This document shows positions 8,388-16,784 of a stretch of DNA of 30,958 nt, one piece after another (position 1 is the first letter of the stretch; each line of letters begins with the position of its first letter). Position numbers and translations under genes: made by a program. Origin of the DNA: Elusimicrobia bacterium UBA6262 (lineage in GTDB: Bacteria > CAYTYR01 > UBA6262); NCBI GenBank assembly GCA_002441095.1, contig DJVG01000067.1, forward strand, positions 1 through 30,958. Reading direction: 5' to 3'. The notes beneath the pieces are model-generated. The model ran no database searches. It was not told the DNA's origin and was given only the letters and a program-made list of their open reading frames with translations.

Positions 8388-11219
8388 ATGGTAAAAAAGA
8401 TATTATTGGTAACAGCCATACTGTTATTGTGGGCGGGTTTTGCCTTTGCCCAGAATAAAACCATTGTCTCTGATTTTAAATGGCAGGTGATAGAAACCCC
8501 GCATTTTATCGTCCATTACTACCTGGACAATGAACCCATGATCGAATCTATTGTCCGCATCCTCGAAAACGGCTACCAGAAAGTCACTAAAGATCTTAAT
8601 ATCGAGCCAACGGCCAAGATCCCTTTCTTCCTCTTTGCCTCGCATAATGATTTTGAACAGAATAATATTAGTGGTGTCGGGGAAGGGGTAGGCGGTTTTA
8701 CCGAACTGTATAAGAACCGCTTTGTCGTGCCATTGAACGGCAGTGAAAAATGGGCGACTCATGTTATTGAGCATGAACTGACCCATGCCCTGGTCTTTGA
8801 ATTCTTTTTTGGCGGCCGCTTCTGGCGGTCTATTTACCTGTTAAAGAGCCTTTTTTATCCGCTGTGGTTCATTGAAGGCTTGAGCGAATACCAGTCAGCG
8901 CCTGATGATATAAGCGACATCATGATCCTCCGTGACGCGGTCCTCAATAAGGGAATTATACCGCTGCATAAACTGGGCAGTTTCGACCATTTGCAATCTA
9001 ACCAGGTGCGGCTCGCCTATAATGAAGGCCATAGCGCCATTTCTTATATCGCTGAAAAATATGGACACGGCAAGATCAGCGACCTGCTCTATTTAATGAA
9101 AGATTCTTATGATATTTCCAGTGTCCTGAATACCGTGCTGAAAAAGGATATTTTTAAGTTAAATAAAGAATGGGAAGCGTATTTAAAAACAAAGTATGCT
9201 GATCCGGTTAAGGATAAAAAACCAGTCAGCGAGTATGGCTCCAAGATCACCAACCGCGGTTATGCTAACCAGCACGGGCGTATTTCTCCCGACGGGAAAA
9301 GGATCGTATTCTTAACCGACCGCCGCGACCAGTATGAGTTTTACCAGGCTGAGCCTGATGGCAGTAAGCCGCGCACCATATTGAATTGGTGCCAGCGCAA
9401 AAGATATGATACGATCAGCACCGAAGGCAATATCTTCTCCTTTTCACCGGATGCGCAGAATATGGTGTTCAGCGCGGAAAAGCTGCAGCGGCAATATTTC
9501 TTTGTCTATAATTTTCCCAGGCACCGGCTGACCCGGATCAAAGTAGATTTGGATGAAGTCACGTCTCCCAGTTATTCCCCTGACGGGCAGAAAATTATCT
9601 TCAGCGGATTGAAAAAGGGTGAAAGCGATCTATATGTAATAGACGCTAATGGCCAGAACCTGACCAGGCTTAATGCTGATACCTATGATGATACCTACCC
9701 GCTTTTTAGTGCCGACGGGAAGAGAGTTATCTATGTCAGTGAACGGGAAAAAATAAGATACCTGTACCAGCTGGATTTGGCCACCGGGGAAACCAAACGG
9801 GTCACTACTAGAGGGAAAGAGGAATTTGCCCCGGTCTGGGATGCAACAGGTCAAAATCTTTATCATATTAGCGGGGATAATGGCATATTTAATGTCTACA
9901 AAACAGCTATTTCAACCGGTGAAAAAAAACAGCTAACAGATGTAAATACCGGCATAGTTTCTGTCAGTGTGGACCGGGATGGGAGCAGATGGCTGCTATC
10001 CGGCTATGCTGAAGGCAGGACCAATCTCTATCTGGGCAGTATGGCGGAAGGGGCGGTAGCTCCATCGGTTCTGCCGTATACGATCGGTTACCAGTTCACG
10101 GCGAGTTCCGCTACTGTCTCGGTACCAGTGACGATAGCTGGGCAATCATCAACGACAACAGCGGACACAGCTGACCTGATCCTGAGCAGGTATCCGTATC
10201 GCTTTAAAGCCAGTACAGATTATATTTTGCCGATCTTTGTCTTATATGCCGGCTCGGATGGCGCCGGATTTGCCGGTGCTACTTATTGGCAAGTCAGCGA
10301 TTATCTGGGTAATCACATCTTCAATACAGGCCTGACGTATTCCAGCGGAGATAATTATTTGAACTATTCACTGGTGTACCAATATGCCCGCTGGCGGCCG
10401 CAATTCGGCATTGGCGGTTCTGGAGCCACAGGGTATGATCTTAACAATAGTAATGAGTTATTGAGGGTCAGAAGATACCAGGAGAGTTTTTATATCACAT
10501 ATCCGCTGGATCGTTTCCATCGTGTTGAAGCCGGGTTGGCCAATGTTGACGAATATACGCGTAACCGCGACCAGAATAATCTCTCTGCACATGACCGGGC
10601 GAATGTTATTTTTACATCATTTACCCGGGATTATACCACCGGAGAACTTTTTGACATCAGGCACGGGCATAAGCTCAATATTAGTGCCAGCCTTGGCCGC
10701 AACCTGTTCCATAGCCAAATTAAATATGATACTGTCCAGTTTGACCTGCAAAACTACTGGCTGGCGCGGCAAAACCTGATCATTGGCACCAGGCTGGTCG
10801 GTGTCCATTCTACGGGCCGCGATTACCAGACCTTTACCATCGGCAACCGTAATTATTTGCGCGGTTACAGTTCTGAAGATGATATTACCGGTACGGTCAT
10901 CGGTTTGGCTAATATAGAATCCAGGTTTTACCTGTTCAGGAATATAGACTATGACCTCTGGTTCATGGTCCCTAACCTGTACTTTAAAAGCCTGCAAGCG
11001 GTCTTTTTTACCGACAATGGACTGGCTGGATCTTCCTGGCAGGATTTTGAACAAAAATCACATAAGGCGGGCAATATCTACAACAGCATAGGCACCGGGC
11101 TGCGGCTTAATTCTTTTATCATGCAAAGATTCCCGATCATCTTAAGGCTTGACTATGCCAGGCGAACTGATGTAAAAAACAGGGGGGTCTGGTATTTCAA
11201 TCTGGGAGCCAGCTTCTGA
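8388..11219 (+). CDS. Secreted metallopeptidase/TolB-like propeller/outer-membrane beta-barrel fusion
   Basis: A 943-residue protein in three parts. Residues 1-21 form a signal peptide ending AFAQ. Residues about 22-250 are a peptidase-MA-like domain with HELTH at 129-133 and a downstream GLSEY Glu (about 167), as expected for a gluzincin zinc site. Residues about 290-555 hold WD40/PD40 TolB-type repeats (ISPDGKRIVFL, YSPDGQKIIFSG, FSADGKRVIYVSE). Residues about 600-943 look like an Omp85/surface-antigen barrel with the YLRGYS motif near 824 and a C-terminal aromatic (GASF), the usual outer-membrane insertion signal. The start is ATG 8388, four bases after rpsA; a longer frame from 8334 lies inside rpsA and lacks a signal peptide. 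Function is unknown; an envelope protease or barrel assembly/translocation role is inferred. Confidence 0.85.
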   Translation: MVKKILLVTAILLLWAGFAFAQNKTIVSDFKWQVIETPHFIVHYYLDNEPMIESIVRILENGYQKVTKDLNIEPTAKIPFFLFASHNDFEQNNISGVGEGVGGFTELYKNRFVVPLNGSEKWATHVIEHELTHALVFEFFFGGRFWRSIYLLKSLFYPLWFIEGLSEYQSAPDDISDIMILRDAVLNKGIIPLHKLGSFDHLQSNQVRLAYNEGHSAISYIAEKYGHGKISDLLYLMKDSYDISSVLNTVLKKDIFKLNKEWEAYLKTKYADPVKDKKPVSEYGSKITNRGYANQHGRISPDGKRIVFLTDRRDQYEFYQAEPDGSKPRTILNWCQRKRYDTISTEGNIFSFSPDAQNMVFSAEKLQRQYFFVYNFPRHRLTRIKVDLDEVTSPSYSPDGQKIIFSGLKKGESDLYVIDANGQNLTRLNADTYDDTYPLFSADGKRVIYVSEREKIRYLYQLDLATGETKRVTTRGKEEFAPVWDATGQNLYHISGDNGIFNVYKTAISTGEKKQLTDVNTGIVSVSVDRDGSRWLLSGYAEGRTNLYLGSMAEGAVAPSVLPYTIGYQFTASSATVSVPVTIAGQSSTTTADTADLILSRYPYRFKASTDYILPIFVLYAGSDGAGFAGATYWQVSDYLGNHIFNTGLTYSSGDNYLNYSLVYQYARWRPQFGIGGSGATGYDLNNSNELLRVRRYQESFYITYPLDRFHRVEAGLANVDEYTRNRDQNNLSAHDRANVIFTSFTRDYTTGELFDIRHGHKLNISASLGRNLFHSQIKYDTVQFDLQNYWLARQNLIIGTRLVGVHSTGRDYQTFTIGNRNYLRGYSSEDDITGTVIGLANIESRFYLFRNIDYDLWFMVPNLYFKSLQAVFFTDNGLAGSSWQDFEQKSHKAGNIYNSIGTGLRLNSFIMQRFPIILRLDYARRTDVKNRGVWYFNLGASF

Positions 11220-11383
11220 TGGTCTCTGGTAACGGTCTTATTGCTACTGCGAAGCTTTCTTTTTGACTGTGACTGCTTCATTCGCTCCTAACTTATCTTT
11301 ATATTGATAAGCTTCGTCGCTCATTCATTGTCTCGTCTAAAAATACAGCTTCTCGCTACGCAAATGACCGTTGCCAGAAACCA
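11220..11383. repeat. Long imperfect inverted repeat after the barrel protein
   Basis: Arm 11220-11237 (TGGTCTCTGGTAACGGTC) is complementary at 16 of 18 positions to arm 11366-11383 (GACCGTTGCCAGAAACCA). A second, weaker pairing inside (GCGAAGCT against AGCTTCTCGC) extends the fold. It begins immediately after the stop codon. No U-run follows, so a simple Rho-independent terminator is not supported. Confidence 0.7.
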
Positions 11384-11392
11384 TTATATACT
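11364..11392 (+). promoter_or_regulatory. Putative sigma70 promoter for the DUF6982-like gene
   Basis: ATGACC (-35, 4/6 to consensus), a 17-base spacer and TATACT (-10, 5/6) overlap the right arm of the inverted repeat and lie about 40 bases ahead of the ATG at 11433. Confidence 0.4.
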
Positions 11393-11432
11393 AATTTGAA
11401 AATAGAAAATCGAAATTAGAAGGGGGTGGAGT

Positions 11433-11867
11433 ATGGTTGATAGCACGTCGAAGACGATGCAAAAAATGGTCGTGCATAAAGCTGATGGTACAATCGTTAA
11501 GGGTATTTCCTATAATTTCTCTCCGTACATCAACATTGCCTTCCATTTAGAGCAGGTGGATCCCGCTGTTGCCGACGCTAAATCAGTAGAAGTAAGGATC
11601 GCTACGCTGAAAGCTATTTTTATCGTGAAAAGCTTCCCCGGTAATCCGGAGTATAAAGATAAAAAATGTTTCCAGGATGAGGGCATCAAGCTGCAGCCCG
11701 GGCGTAAAGCGGAAATTGAATTTATGGATGGTGAAAAGATCTATGGCGTAATATTCACCTTTGATCCAAAAAAGATCGGTTTTTGGCTTTTCCCGATAGA
11801 TCCAAATGATAACAATGAAAAAGTGTTTGTAGTTTCTAATATGGTTAAAGAGGTCAAGTTCGTTTAA
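11433..11867 (+). CDS. DUF6982-like small protein
   Basis: A 144-residue soluble protein with no signal peptide or membrane segment. The central and C-terminal part reads KAIFIVKSFPGNPEY, then GRKAEIEFMDGEKIYG, then FWLFPIDPNDNNEKVFVVSNMVKEV. I associate this pattern from memory with the small beta-barrel DUF6982 family of delta-proteobacteria-like and candidate-phylum genomes; no function is established. An excellent GGGGGTGGAG site precedes the ATG. It seems monocistronic, with its own putative promoter and a strong terminator at 11904-11950. Family assignment is moderate; the gene itself is solid. Confidence 0.75.
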   Translation: MVDSTSKTMQKMVVHKADGTIVKGISYNFSPYINIAFHLEQVDPAVADAKSVEVRIATLKAIFIVKSFPGNPEYKDKKCFQDEGIKLQPGRKAEIEFMDGEKIYGVIFTFDPKKIGFWLFPIDPNDNNEKVFVVSNMVKEVKFV

Positions 11868-11903
11868 TTTTCAAGGAACTCGTGTTATGTTTACTTTGGG
11901 TTG

Positions 11904-11950
11904 GGCCGGTAGGGGGAGCAGCAAAAAATCACCCTTTCCGGCCTTTTTTT
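11904..11950 (+). terminator. Rho-independent terminator
   Basis: GGCCGG (11904-11909) with nearby AGGG pairs to CCCT plus CCGGCC (ending 11943), followed by seven T (11944-11950). It lies 37 bases after the DUF6982-like gene. Confidence 0.85.
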
Positions 11951-12571
11951 ATCCGTTTCGGATAACCCGCCAACATGCACTTTGCTTGTGGCGGGTAGTT
12001 TATTACTTCACCACGTTTAACTCCCTTATTTTCTCGTCGGTAAATAATTCAGGAAGGCGATTTTAGGCCCCTAATTTTAATTGGTAATGGTTTGGTATAC
12101 CCCTAATTTACCCGGCTGGCGCGGGTTTTAGGGGTCTGGGCCGCATTTAAGCCAGGTTTTGGGTTTCCAGCTGAAACCCGGGGTTTGGCAAGCACCGGGG
12201 GTTTATTCCAGGCCGGCAGTTTTTAGAAAAGACCGGGAAATCCCCGGTTATTTTTTTGGACAAAGAGCGCTAACTTTTAAAATGATAAATAATTTATAAT
12301 TTAAAATATATTTCGTATGATAATGAAGGGGGAAATAAATAATTCTAACAAAGCGCTTTAAGTATCCGGCCTGAGGTAATACTATATAGAAGTAAACATA
12401 ATATATCTTATCAGACGTAGTCTTTTGGGCATCAAAAGGGGTCGGTTGGGTATATTTCCAGTCGGCTTCTGAGGGTGCTGATTATGTGTTTTGGGGTATT
12501 TTAAAGGCTTGTAAAGGCGATTTTAAGCGGTTTTAATGGTTTCCTAGGGTAATTGTACCTTAGCCAGGCGG
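11951..12571. other. Gene-free structured intergenic region between convergent genes
   Basis: No credible ORF. It starts with a hairpin ACCCGCC...GGCGGGT (about 11967-11998). Bases 12066-12257 fold strongly and end in a terminator-like stem. The rest is AT-rich (12260-12410), then G/T-rich, with a small hairpin CTTTTG-GGCAT-CAAAAG at 12422-12438. The 12-mer AAGGCGATTTTA occurs at 12054 and again at 12514. Confidence 0.6.
12066..12257 (+). ncRNA. Candidate structured RNA with its own terminator
   Basis: Three consecutive folds read on the + strand. First, an outer stem GGCCC (12066)/GGGCC (12138) encloses a long hairpin ACCCCTAATTTACCCG (12099)/CGGGTTTTAGGGGT (12122). Second, GCCA...TGGC (12151-12189) encloses GGGTTTC-CAGCT-GAAACCC. 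Third, ACCGGG-AAATC-CCCGGT (12232-12248) is followed by TATTTTTTT, like a terminator. No clear promoter was found and it matches no RNA family I recognise. It could instead be a set of inserted palindromes or a bidirectional terminator region. Confidence 0.35.
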
Positions 12572-14785
12572 CTAAACTTCCCAAAAGTCCAAAATGTAAT
12601 CTTCTCCGGGAACTTTAAAGGATATCAGGCCCCTGGCTGGCCAGCGTTCAATCTCAAAAGAGTTCCTTTTAACAATTACATTTAAGGAAACGAGATCATC
12701 TGGCTTGAAATTGAAGGTACTAAAAGGTATGGAGAGCTCTATAAACTTATCTATTGCCACTGTGGCAAAGTCCCCCACCTTGGTGTTTGTAGAATCATGC
12801 ACTTCGCTAATAGCCAGCACTTTTGGAATGCTGGAAGACAGGTTTAATACGATCGTATAAGGTTTAGGCTCTAAAATATTGAATTCCAGGCTTAAATTAT
12901 CTGTTTCACTGCTGTTAAAGATAGTATTCAGGTCCAACCGCAAATACATATTTTTAAGGTCAAATCCATAGTAGATCAGGTTTATTATGGTATTGGCCCG
13001 GTACATAGTGCCGCCGGTTTTAGAAACATCGTAGAGGCCGGCGTTTTGCCATTCATAATAATCTGTAATTTTGCCGTCGATAGTTGGCGAGATCAGGCTG
13101 ATCGGATATTGGGACGGCTTAGACTTGGCTATGCCTTTAATGGCTACATAAAGCCAGTCAGGCACTTTTTCATTTAAATTTTTATATACATTCATTAAAT
13201 GGAGCCTGAAAAGGAGATCAAACTCCTCGTCATTGGCGCTGGAATGGTCGTCTCCGTACCACCAGCACCAGTCGCTGCCTTCCGCAATATAAATTTCTTC
13301 CCAGGAATTGGTGATGGCTGCCTTAAACTCATCCTGTGGATGCGCAGCAGCGAATTTCACCAGGGTCTCCCTGGTCCGTTCCAGGTAATCCCAGGCCGTG
13401 TTATCTTCATAATGGCCTATCCAGACGCCAAAATTATGGTTGATCCAGCTGCCGGCAAAAAGATTGAAAAGATTATACTGCGGCGGATTTTGTTCGAGAT
13501 ATTCGCTGAAAGTAACCGTCCTGAATCCCGGGTCTGCCGAGAGTTCACGGTACAATGCCCGCAGGAAATGCTCGCCGTCATCCGGATAAAATTCCCAGGC
13601 ATTTTCCCCGTCTAAAATAATACTGAGCAGATGCGGCCCGGGCATTTTGTTGGTATTGTCCCGGATATGGCGCAAAGTACCCATTAAATTATTTATTGCA
13701 TCACGGGTAGACATATGGGAATATGTGAAGCCGATCAAGTCAGATAAGGTTTTATCGCGGAAAACAATATTAACTTCCTTGTCCTGGTTCTTGGCCCGGT
13801 AGCCTTTGTATAAGGCATCGCTATGCACATCATTGCTGTTAAAATCTTTGCGTAAAACTATTTTCAGGGTATTGGCCAGGATGTCTTCATCCGTCGCTAT
13901 CCATTTTATCCCGGCATCGGCTACGAGCGGGATAATGTCTTCGCTGACACTGCCTTCCGACGGCCACATGCCGCGGGGTTTGCGGCCGAAACATTTTTCA
14001 TAATAATCAACTGCTCTTTGTATTTGTACGCGGGCATCTTCCGGATGGCGGAATCCATTCTTGGGCAGGATAATTTCCGGAGTGGCGATCCGTGCGGAGT
14101 CAGTATTGCACAAGAGCGGCAATATCGGATGGTAAAATGGGGTAGTTGTGATCTCGATCTGCCCCCTATCCTGCATCTCTTTATATTTTCCGATCACCTG
14201 GGACATGATCTCACGGTGTTTCTGGACTACGTAAAGTTTATCATCTTCGGTGAAATTCTTTCCTTTATCGATGATCTGCTGCAGTTTCTGGTCACGTTTG
14301 CGCCAGTAGGGATCGATCCAGACCAGGTTAAACAGGACCTGCAGGTCCAGGTAATCCTGGGTATTAAAATAACGCTTGATCCGGCTCAGTTCCTGGAGCG
14401 ATGTGTAACGCCCTCTTTTGTCGAGTAATTCCGCGTACCGGGCAAATGAATAAACCATCGTGCTCCAGTTCGCCATGAAAAAATTGGCCAGGATATAATT
14501 TTTATCTTCTTCAGTCAATTTGGCGGCTGGGATCAGGGTTTTATCCAGGAACTCGTCGGAAGCATTGTTTTTGACGTAATCTTCGATCTGGACCAGTAAG
14601 GAAGGCACGAGATTAAATGTTTGGTGGACTTGAGGAAATTCATCCAGGATCGCGGCCATATCATAATAATCTTTAGTACAATGCAGCCGCACCCAGGGCA
14701 AACTGTATTTGCCGGTGAGATCATTTTTATAATAAGGCTGGTGCATGTGCCATAAAATGGCTACATGAAGCGGCTTATTCTCCAT
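12572..14785 (-). CDS. GH57 family glycoside hydrolase (alpha-amylase/glucanotransferase-like)
   Basis: A 737-residue cytosolic enzyme of glycoside hydrolase family 57 acting on alpha-glucans. Family motifs: HMHQPYY (13-19), WPSEGSVS (274-281) with nucleophile candidate E277, and SIILDGENAWEFYPDDG (388-404) with acid/base candidate D392. Residues about 570-737 form an extra C-terminal domain beginning PTIDGKITDYYEW, with a beta-sandwich look often seen in GH57 enzymes annotated as amylase/mannosidase. No signal peptide, so the likely substrate is intracellular glycogen-like glucan. It starts three bases after the PHP gene stop, so the two are co-transcribed. Exact specificity cannot be told. 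Confidence 0.88.
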   Translation of the reverse strand: MENKPLHVAILWHMHQPYYKNDLTGKYSLPWVRLHCTKDYYDMAAILDEFPQVHQTFNLVPSLLVQIEDYVKNNASDEFLDKTLIPAAKLTEEDKNYILANFFMANWSTMVYSFARYAELLDKRGRYTSLQELSRIKRYFNTQDYLDLQVLFNLVWIDPYWRKRDQKLQQIIDKGKNFTEDDKLYVVQKHREIMSQVIGKYKEMQDRGQIEITTTPFYHPILPLLCNTDSARIATPEIILPKNGFRHPEDARVQIQRAVDYYEKCFGRKPRGMWPSEGSVSEDIIPLVADAGIKWIATDEDILANTLKIVLRKDFNSNDVHSDALYKGYRAKNQDKEVNIVFRDKTLSDLIGFTYSHMSTRDAINNLMGTLRHIRDNTNKMPGPHLLSIILDGENAWEFYPDDGEHFLRALYRELSADPGFRTVTFSEYLEQNPPQYNLFNLFAGSWINHNFGVWIGHYEDNTAWDYLERTRETLVKFAAAHPQDEFKAAITNSWEEIYIAEGSDWCWWYGDDHSSANDEEFDLLFRLHLMNVYKNLNEKVPDWLYVAIKGIAKSKPSQYPISLISPTIDGKITDYYEWQNAGLYDVSKTGGTMYRANTIINLIYYGFDLKNMYLRLDLNTIFNSSETDNLSLEFNILEPKPYTIVLNLSSSIPKVLAISEVHDSTNTKVGDFATVAIDKFIELSIPFSTFNFKPDDLVSLNVIVKRNSFEIERWPARGLISFKVPGEDYILDFWEV

Positions 14786-14788
14786 ACA

Positions 14789-15439
14789 TTATATCTCTTT
14801 CAACTTAACAAGATTATAGGCATTTTCTTGCATCGTCTTGAAGTCCTTAGCCGTCAGATGGGCCGCGGTCAAAGTATTTTTAACCAGGGTTTCGTTCATC
14901 AGGTCTTCAGGCAGGTGAGTGTCAGTATTAAAGACCAGCTTGGCTCCGTAAATATGGGCCAGGCTGGCGACATGTTTGTTGGTTTTATTATGGCCCCTTC
15001 TCGTCGTGATTTCCAGGCATACCTTGTTGGCCCTGGCCAGCTTGACATCATCCTTGGAAATGTTTCCCGGATGAGCCAAGATATCAACCTTGGCTTCGAT
15101 AGCCGCGCGATTGGTACCTTTGGGCACTGGTTCAACAGTAGTTTCACCATGGACCAGGACTATCTCCGCGCCCAGGTTTTTAGCCATCCTGAAAGCCTGC
15201 GCGATCATCCGGGGCGGGACATAAGTTAGCTCTGCTCCGGGGATAACCTTGATCTTATATTCCCTGGTCAATATCTTGCTGACCTTGACCATCCGGGGAA
15301 TAGTAATGTCAATATTGGAAAAATCAACGTGATCGGAAAGGCAGATCGTCTTGTACCCGGCAGCGGCTGCCCGGCAGACCAGTTCCGACGGTATTAATAC
15401 CCCGTCGCTGAAAAAAGTATGAGTGTGTAAGTCGATCAT
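14789..15439 (-). CDS. PHP-domain metal-dependent phosphoesterase (histidinol-phosphatase-like)
   Basis: A 216-residue PHP hydrolase. Metal-binding motifs are MIDLHTHTFFSDG (1-13), CLSDHVDF (33-40), PGAELT (67-72), HGET, ILAHPGN and FNTDTH. The family includes histidinol-phosphatases and other phosphoesterases; specificity is not fixed by sequence. First gene of the PHP-GH57 pair. The ATG at 15439 follows an AAGGA site (about 15448-15452). Confidence 0.85.
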   Translation of the reverse strand: MIDLHTHTFFSDGVLIPSELVCRAAAAGYKTICLSDHVDFSNIDITIPRMVKVSKILTREYKIKVIPGAELTYVPPRMIAQAFRMAKNLGAEIVLVHGETTVEPVPKGTNRAAIEAKVDILAHPGNISKDDVKLARANKVCLEITTRRGHNKTNKHVASLAHIYGAKLVFNTDTHLPEDLMNETLVKNTLTAAHLTAKDFKTMQENAYNLVKLKEI

Positions 15440-15450
15440 AAAAAATCCTT

Positions 15451-15549
15451 AATTAGTTTCGAGTTTCAAGTTACGAGTTTCGGGTTTTGTTTTTATTGAT
15501 TTATAATTCCAAACTCGCAACTCGGCAACTGGTAACTCGCAACTTTATT
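15451..15549. repeat. Word-type repeats in inverted orientation
   Basis: The left half repeats TTTCGAGTTTCAAGTTACGAG-like words; the right half repeats AACTCGCAACTCGGCAACTGG-like words, their approximate complement, around a T-rich centre at 15486-15505. Together they form an imperfect inverted repeat between the PHP gene and tRNA-Arg. Confidence 0.65.
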
Positions 15550-15557
15550 TTAATAAG

Positions 15558-15631
15558 CGCCCCCGACAGGAGTCGAACCTGTGATCTTCGGTTTAGGAAA
15601 CCGCCGCTCTATCCAACTGAGCTACGGGGGC
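15558..15631 (-). tRNA. tRNA-Arg(CCU)
   Basis: The 74-nt cloverleaf on the minus strand has a GCCCCCG/CGGGGGC acceptor stem, GCTC/GAGC D-stem, anticodon loop TTCCTAA (anticodon CCU), ACAGG-TTCGACT-CCTGT T-arm and G discriminator. The anticodon stem has one G/A mismatch at its base. CCA is not encoded. Confidence 0.95.
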
Positions 15632-15637
15632 GTATCA

Positions 15638-15743
15638 ACACCCCAAACCTCGCTCAAAGGGGCTCCTGCCCCTATTGCGTTCGCTCGGCTGATCCCGATA
15701 AATCGGGATCATTGCGCCGGCTCACTATTACCCCTTGGGGTGT
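15638..15743. repeat. Inverted-repeat hairpin cluster upstream of tRNA-Arg
   Basis: The outer arms are ACACCCCAA (15638-15646) and TTGGGGTGT (15735-15743). Inside are two tight hairpins: AGGGGC-TCCT-GCCCCT (15658-15673) and the near-palindrome GATCCCGATAAATCGGGATC (15691-15710). The cluster would lie in the tRNA-Arg leader. Confidence 0.75.
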
Positions 15744-15768
15744 TTAAAAAATCTTAAACTAAGTATAA

Positions 15769-15797
15769 ATAATAACAAATATTTCCGACGATGTCAA
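15769..15797 (-). promoter_or_regulatory. Consensus sigma70 promoter for tRNA-Arg
   Basis: On the minus strand TTGACA (15792-15797), a 17-base spacer, then TATTAT (15769-15774). It sits 137 bases upstream of tRNA-Arg and just after the small unknown gene. Confidence 0.65.
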
Positions 15798-15806
15798 TAA
15801 TAAAAG

Positions 15807-16115
15807 CTAGTTCAATAACTTTTTCGATAAAGTATGCAATTCCGGGTCGGCCAAGGCTGAGACTTTTTTCTTGACGACCCGCGAAAAATATTCTTTTTCA
15901 GTTTTGGTTAAGGCTCCTTTATTTAGTTTCTTTAGGAATAATTCTTTTTGTTTGGCAGAAAATATCAGGTCTAAATACCGATCCAGGTCAGTAGTTTCCT
16001 TATTCAGGCCATTACGCCTTTTCTTTGTACGGAAATAAGCATTCCTGTACTTTTTCCTGCTAAAAAGCCGGAAAATACGGATGGCTATGTTTTCTAAAAA
16101 GTATCTAATGTCCAT
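15807..16115 (-). CDS. Small basic protein of unknown function
   Basis: I do not recognise this 102-residue protein. It is very basic at the N-terminus (RLFSRKKYRNAYFRTKKRRNG) and ends in predicted helices (DRYLDLIFSAKQKELFLKKL, then LTKTEKEYFSRVVKKKVSAL). The second has a loose resemblance to a helix-turn-helix or to C-terminal helices of regulatory proteins. I take ATG 16115 as start since AAAGGTG lies seven bases upstream; the longer reading begins at a TTG inside an operator-like palindrome. Two perfect TTGTAT-N6-ATACAA sites sit just upstream, which suggests regulation, perhaps autoregulation. Codons look AT-richer than the neighbours. Confidence 0.6.
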   Translation of the reverse strand: MDIRYFLENIAIRIFRLFSRKKYRNAYFRTKKRRNGLNKETTDLDRYLDLIFSAKQKELFLKKLNKGALTKTEKEYFSRVVKKKVSALADPELHTLSKKLLN

Positions 16116-16127
16116 TTGGCACCTTTG

Positions 16128-16166
16128 TTGTATTATTTTATACAATTATTGTATGAATATATACAA
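16128..16166. promoter_or_regulatory. Two operator-like palindromes TTGTAT-N6-ATACAA
   Basis: Site 1 spans 16128-16145 and site 2 spans 16149-16166. Both are perfect inverted repeats with 6-base spacers and lie 21 bp apart, two helical turns, on the same DNA face. Site 2 overlaps the likely -10 (TATATA, 16158-16163) that pairs with a -35 TTGTTA at 16180-16185. Confidence 0.65.
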
Positions 16167-16265
16167 TATCATTTATATATAACAATAAAAATAGGAGACA
16201 ATTTATGTCCCCTACTTACTTAGTCGTGAGTTCCGGGTCTTCGGGTCTTGATATAAAAGAACTAC

Positions 16266-16781
16266 TTAAAGCTTAATTATTGAATAGACGTCATAACCCT
16301 TGAGTTTATCCCGCCCATGCAGGAATCCAAGCTCAATCACAAAGCCAATGCCTGCTACTTTGCCACCCAGTTTTTTAACCAGCCTGGTACAAGCTTGCAC
16401 TGTCCCGCCGGTAGCCAGCAGATCATCGATTATAAGGACCCTGGCGCCCTTTTTAAAAGCATCTATATGCATTTCCAGGGTATCAGTGCCATATTCCAGG
16501 GCGTACGTCTCTTGCGTGGTTTTATAAGGCAGCTTACCTGGCTTCCTGACCGGGACGATCCCGATGCCTAATTTATAGGACAGGGCTGAGGCAAAAATAA
16601 AACCGCGCGATTCCACGCATAGTATTTTGTCTATTTTTTGTTTTTGGTATTTTTTGGCTAACAGGTTGATCGTGTCCTTAAATGCCTGCGGATCGCCGAT
16701 CAGGGGCGTGATATCTTTAAAAATGATCCCCTTCTTGGGGAAGTCAGGAATGTCCCGGATAAATTTTTCCAGTTTCAGCAT
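16266..16781 (-). CDS. apt: Adenine phosphoribosyltransferase
   Basis: Purine salvage enzyme converting adenine and PRPP to AMP. The 171-residue length is standard. Motifs: DIPDFPKKGIIFKDITPL (10-27), VESRGFIF (57-63), VPVRKPGKLP (76-85) and the PRPP-binding loop VLIIDDLLATGGT (115-127). It starts three bases after the sigma factor stop, so it is expressed from the sigma-factor promoter. Confidence 0.95.
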   Translation of the reverse strand: MLKLEKFIRDIPDFPKKGIIFKDITPLIGDPQAFKDTINLLAKKYQKQKIDKILCVESRGFIFASALSYKLGIGIVPVRKPGKLPYKTTQETYALEYGTDTLEMHIDAFKKGARVLIIDDLLATGGTVQACTRLVKKLGGKVAGIGFVIELGFLHGRDKLKGYDVYSIIKL

Positions 16782-16784
16782 AAG

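Noticed and set aside
12099..12190. Possible known riboswitch (c-di-GMP class considered)
   Set aside because: The conserved core bases of that class are not present, and the region is 3' of both flanking genes rather than in a leader.
12544..12561. Terminator for the GH57 gene (GGTA-CAAT-TACC)
   Set aside because: Only a 4-bp stem with no following U-run on the minus strand.
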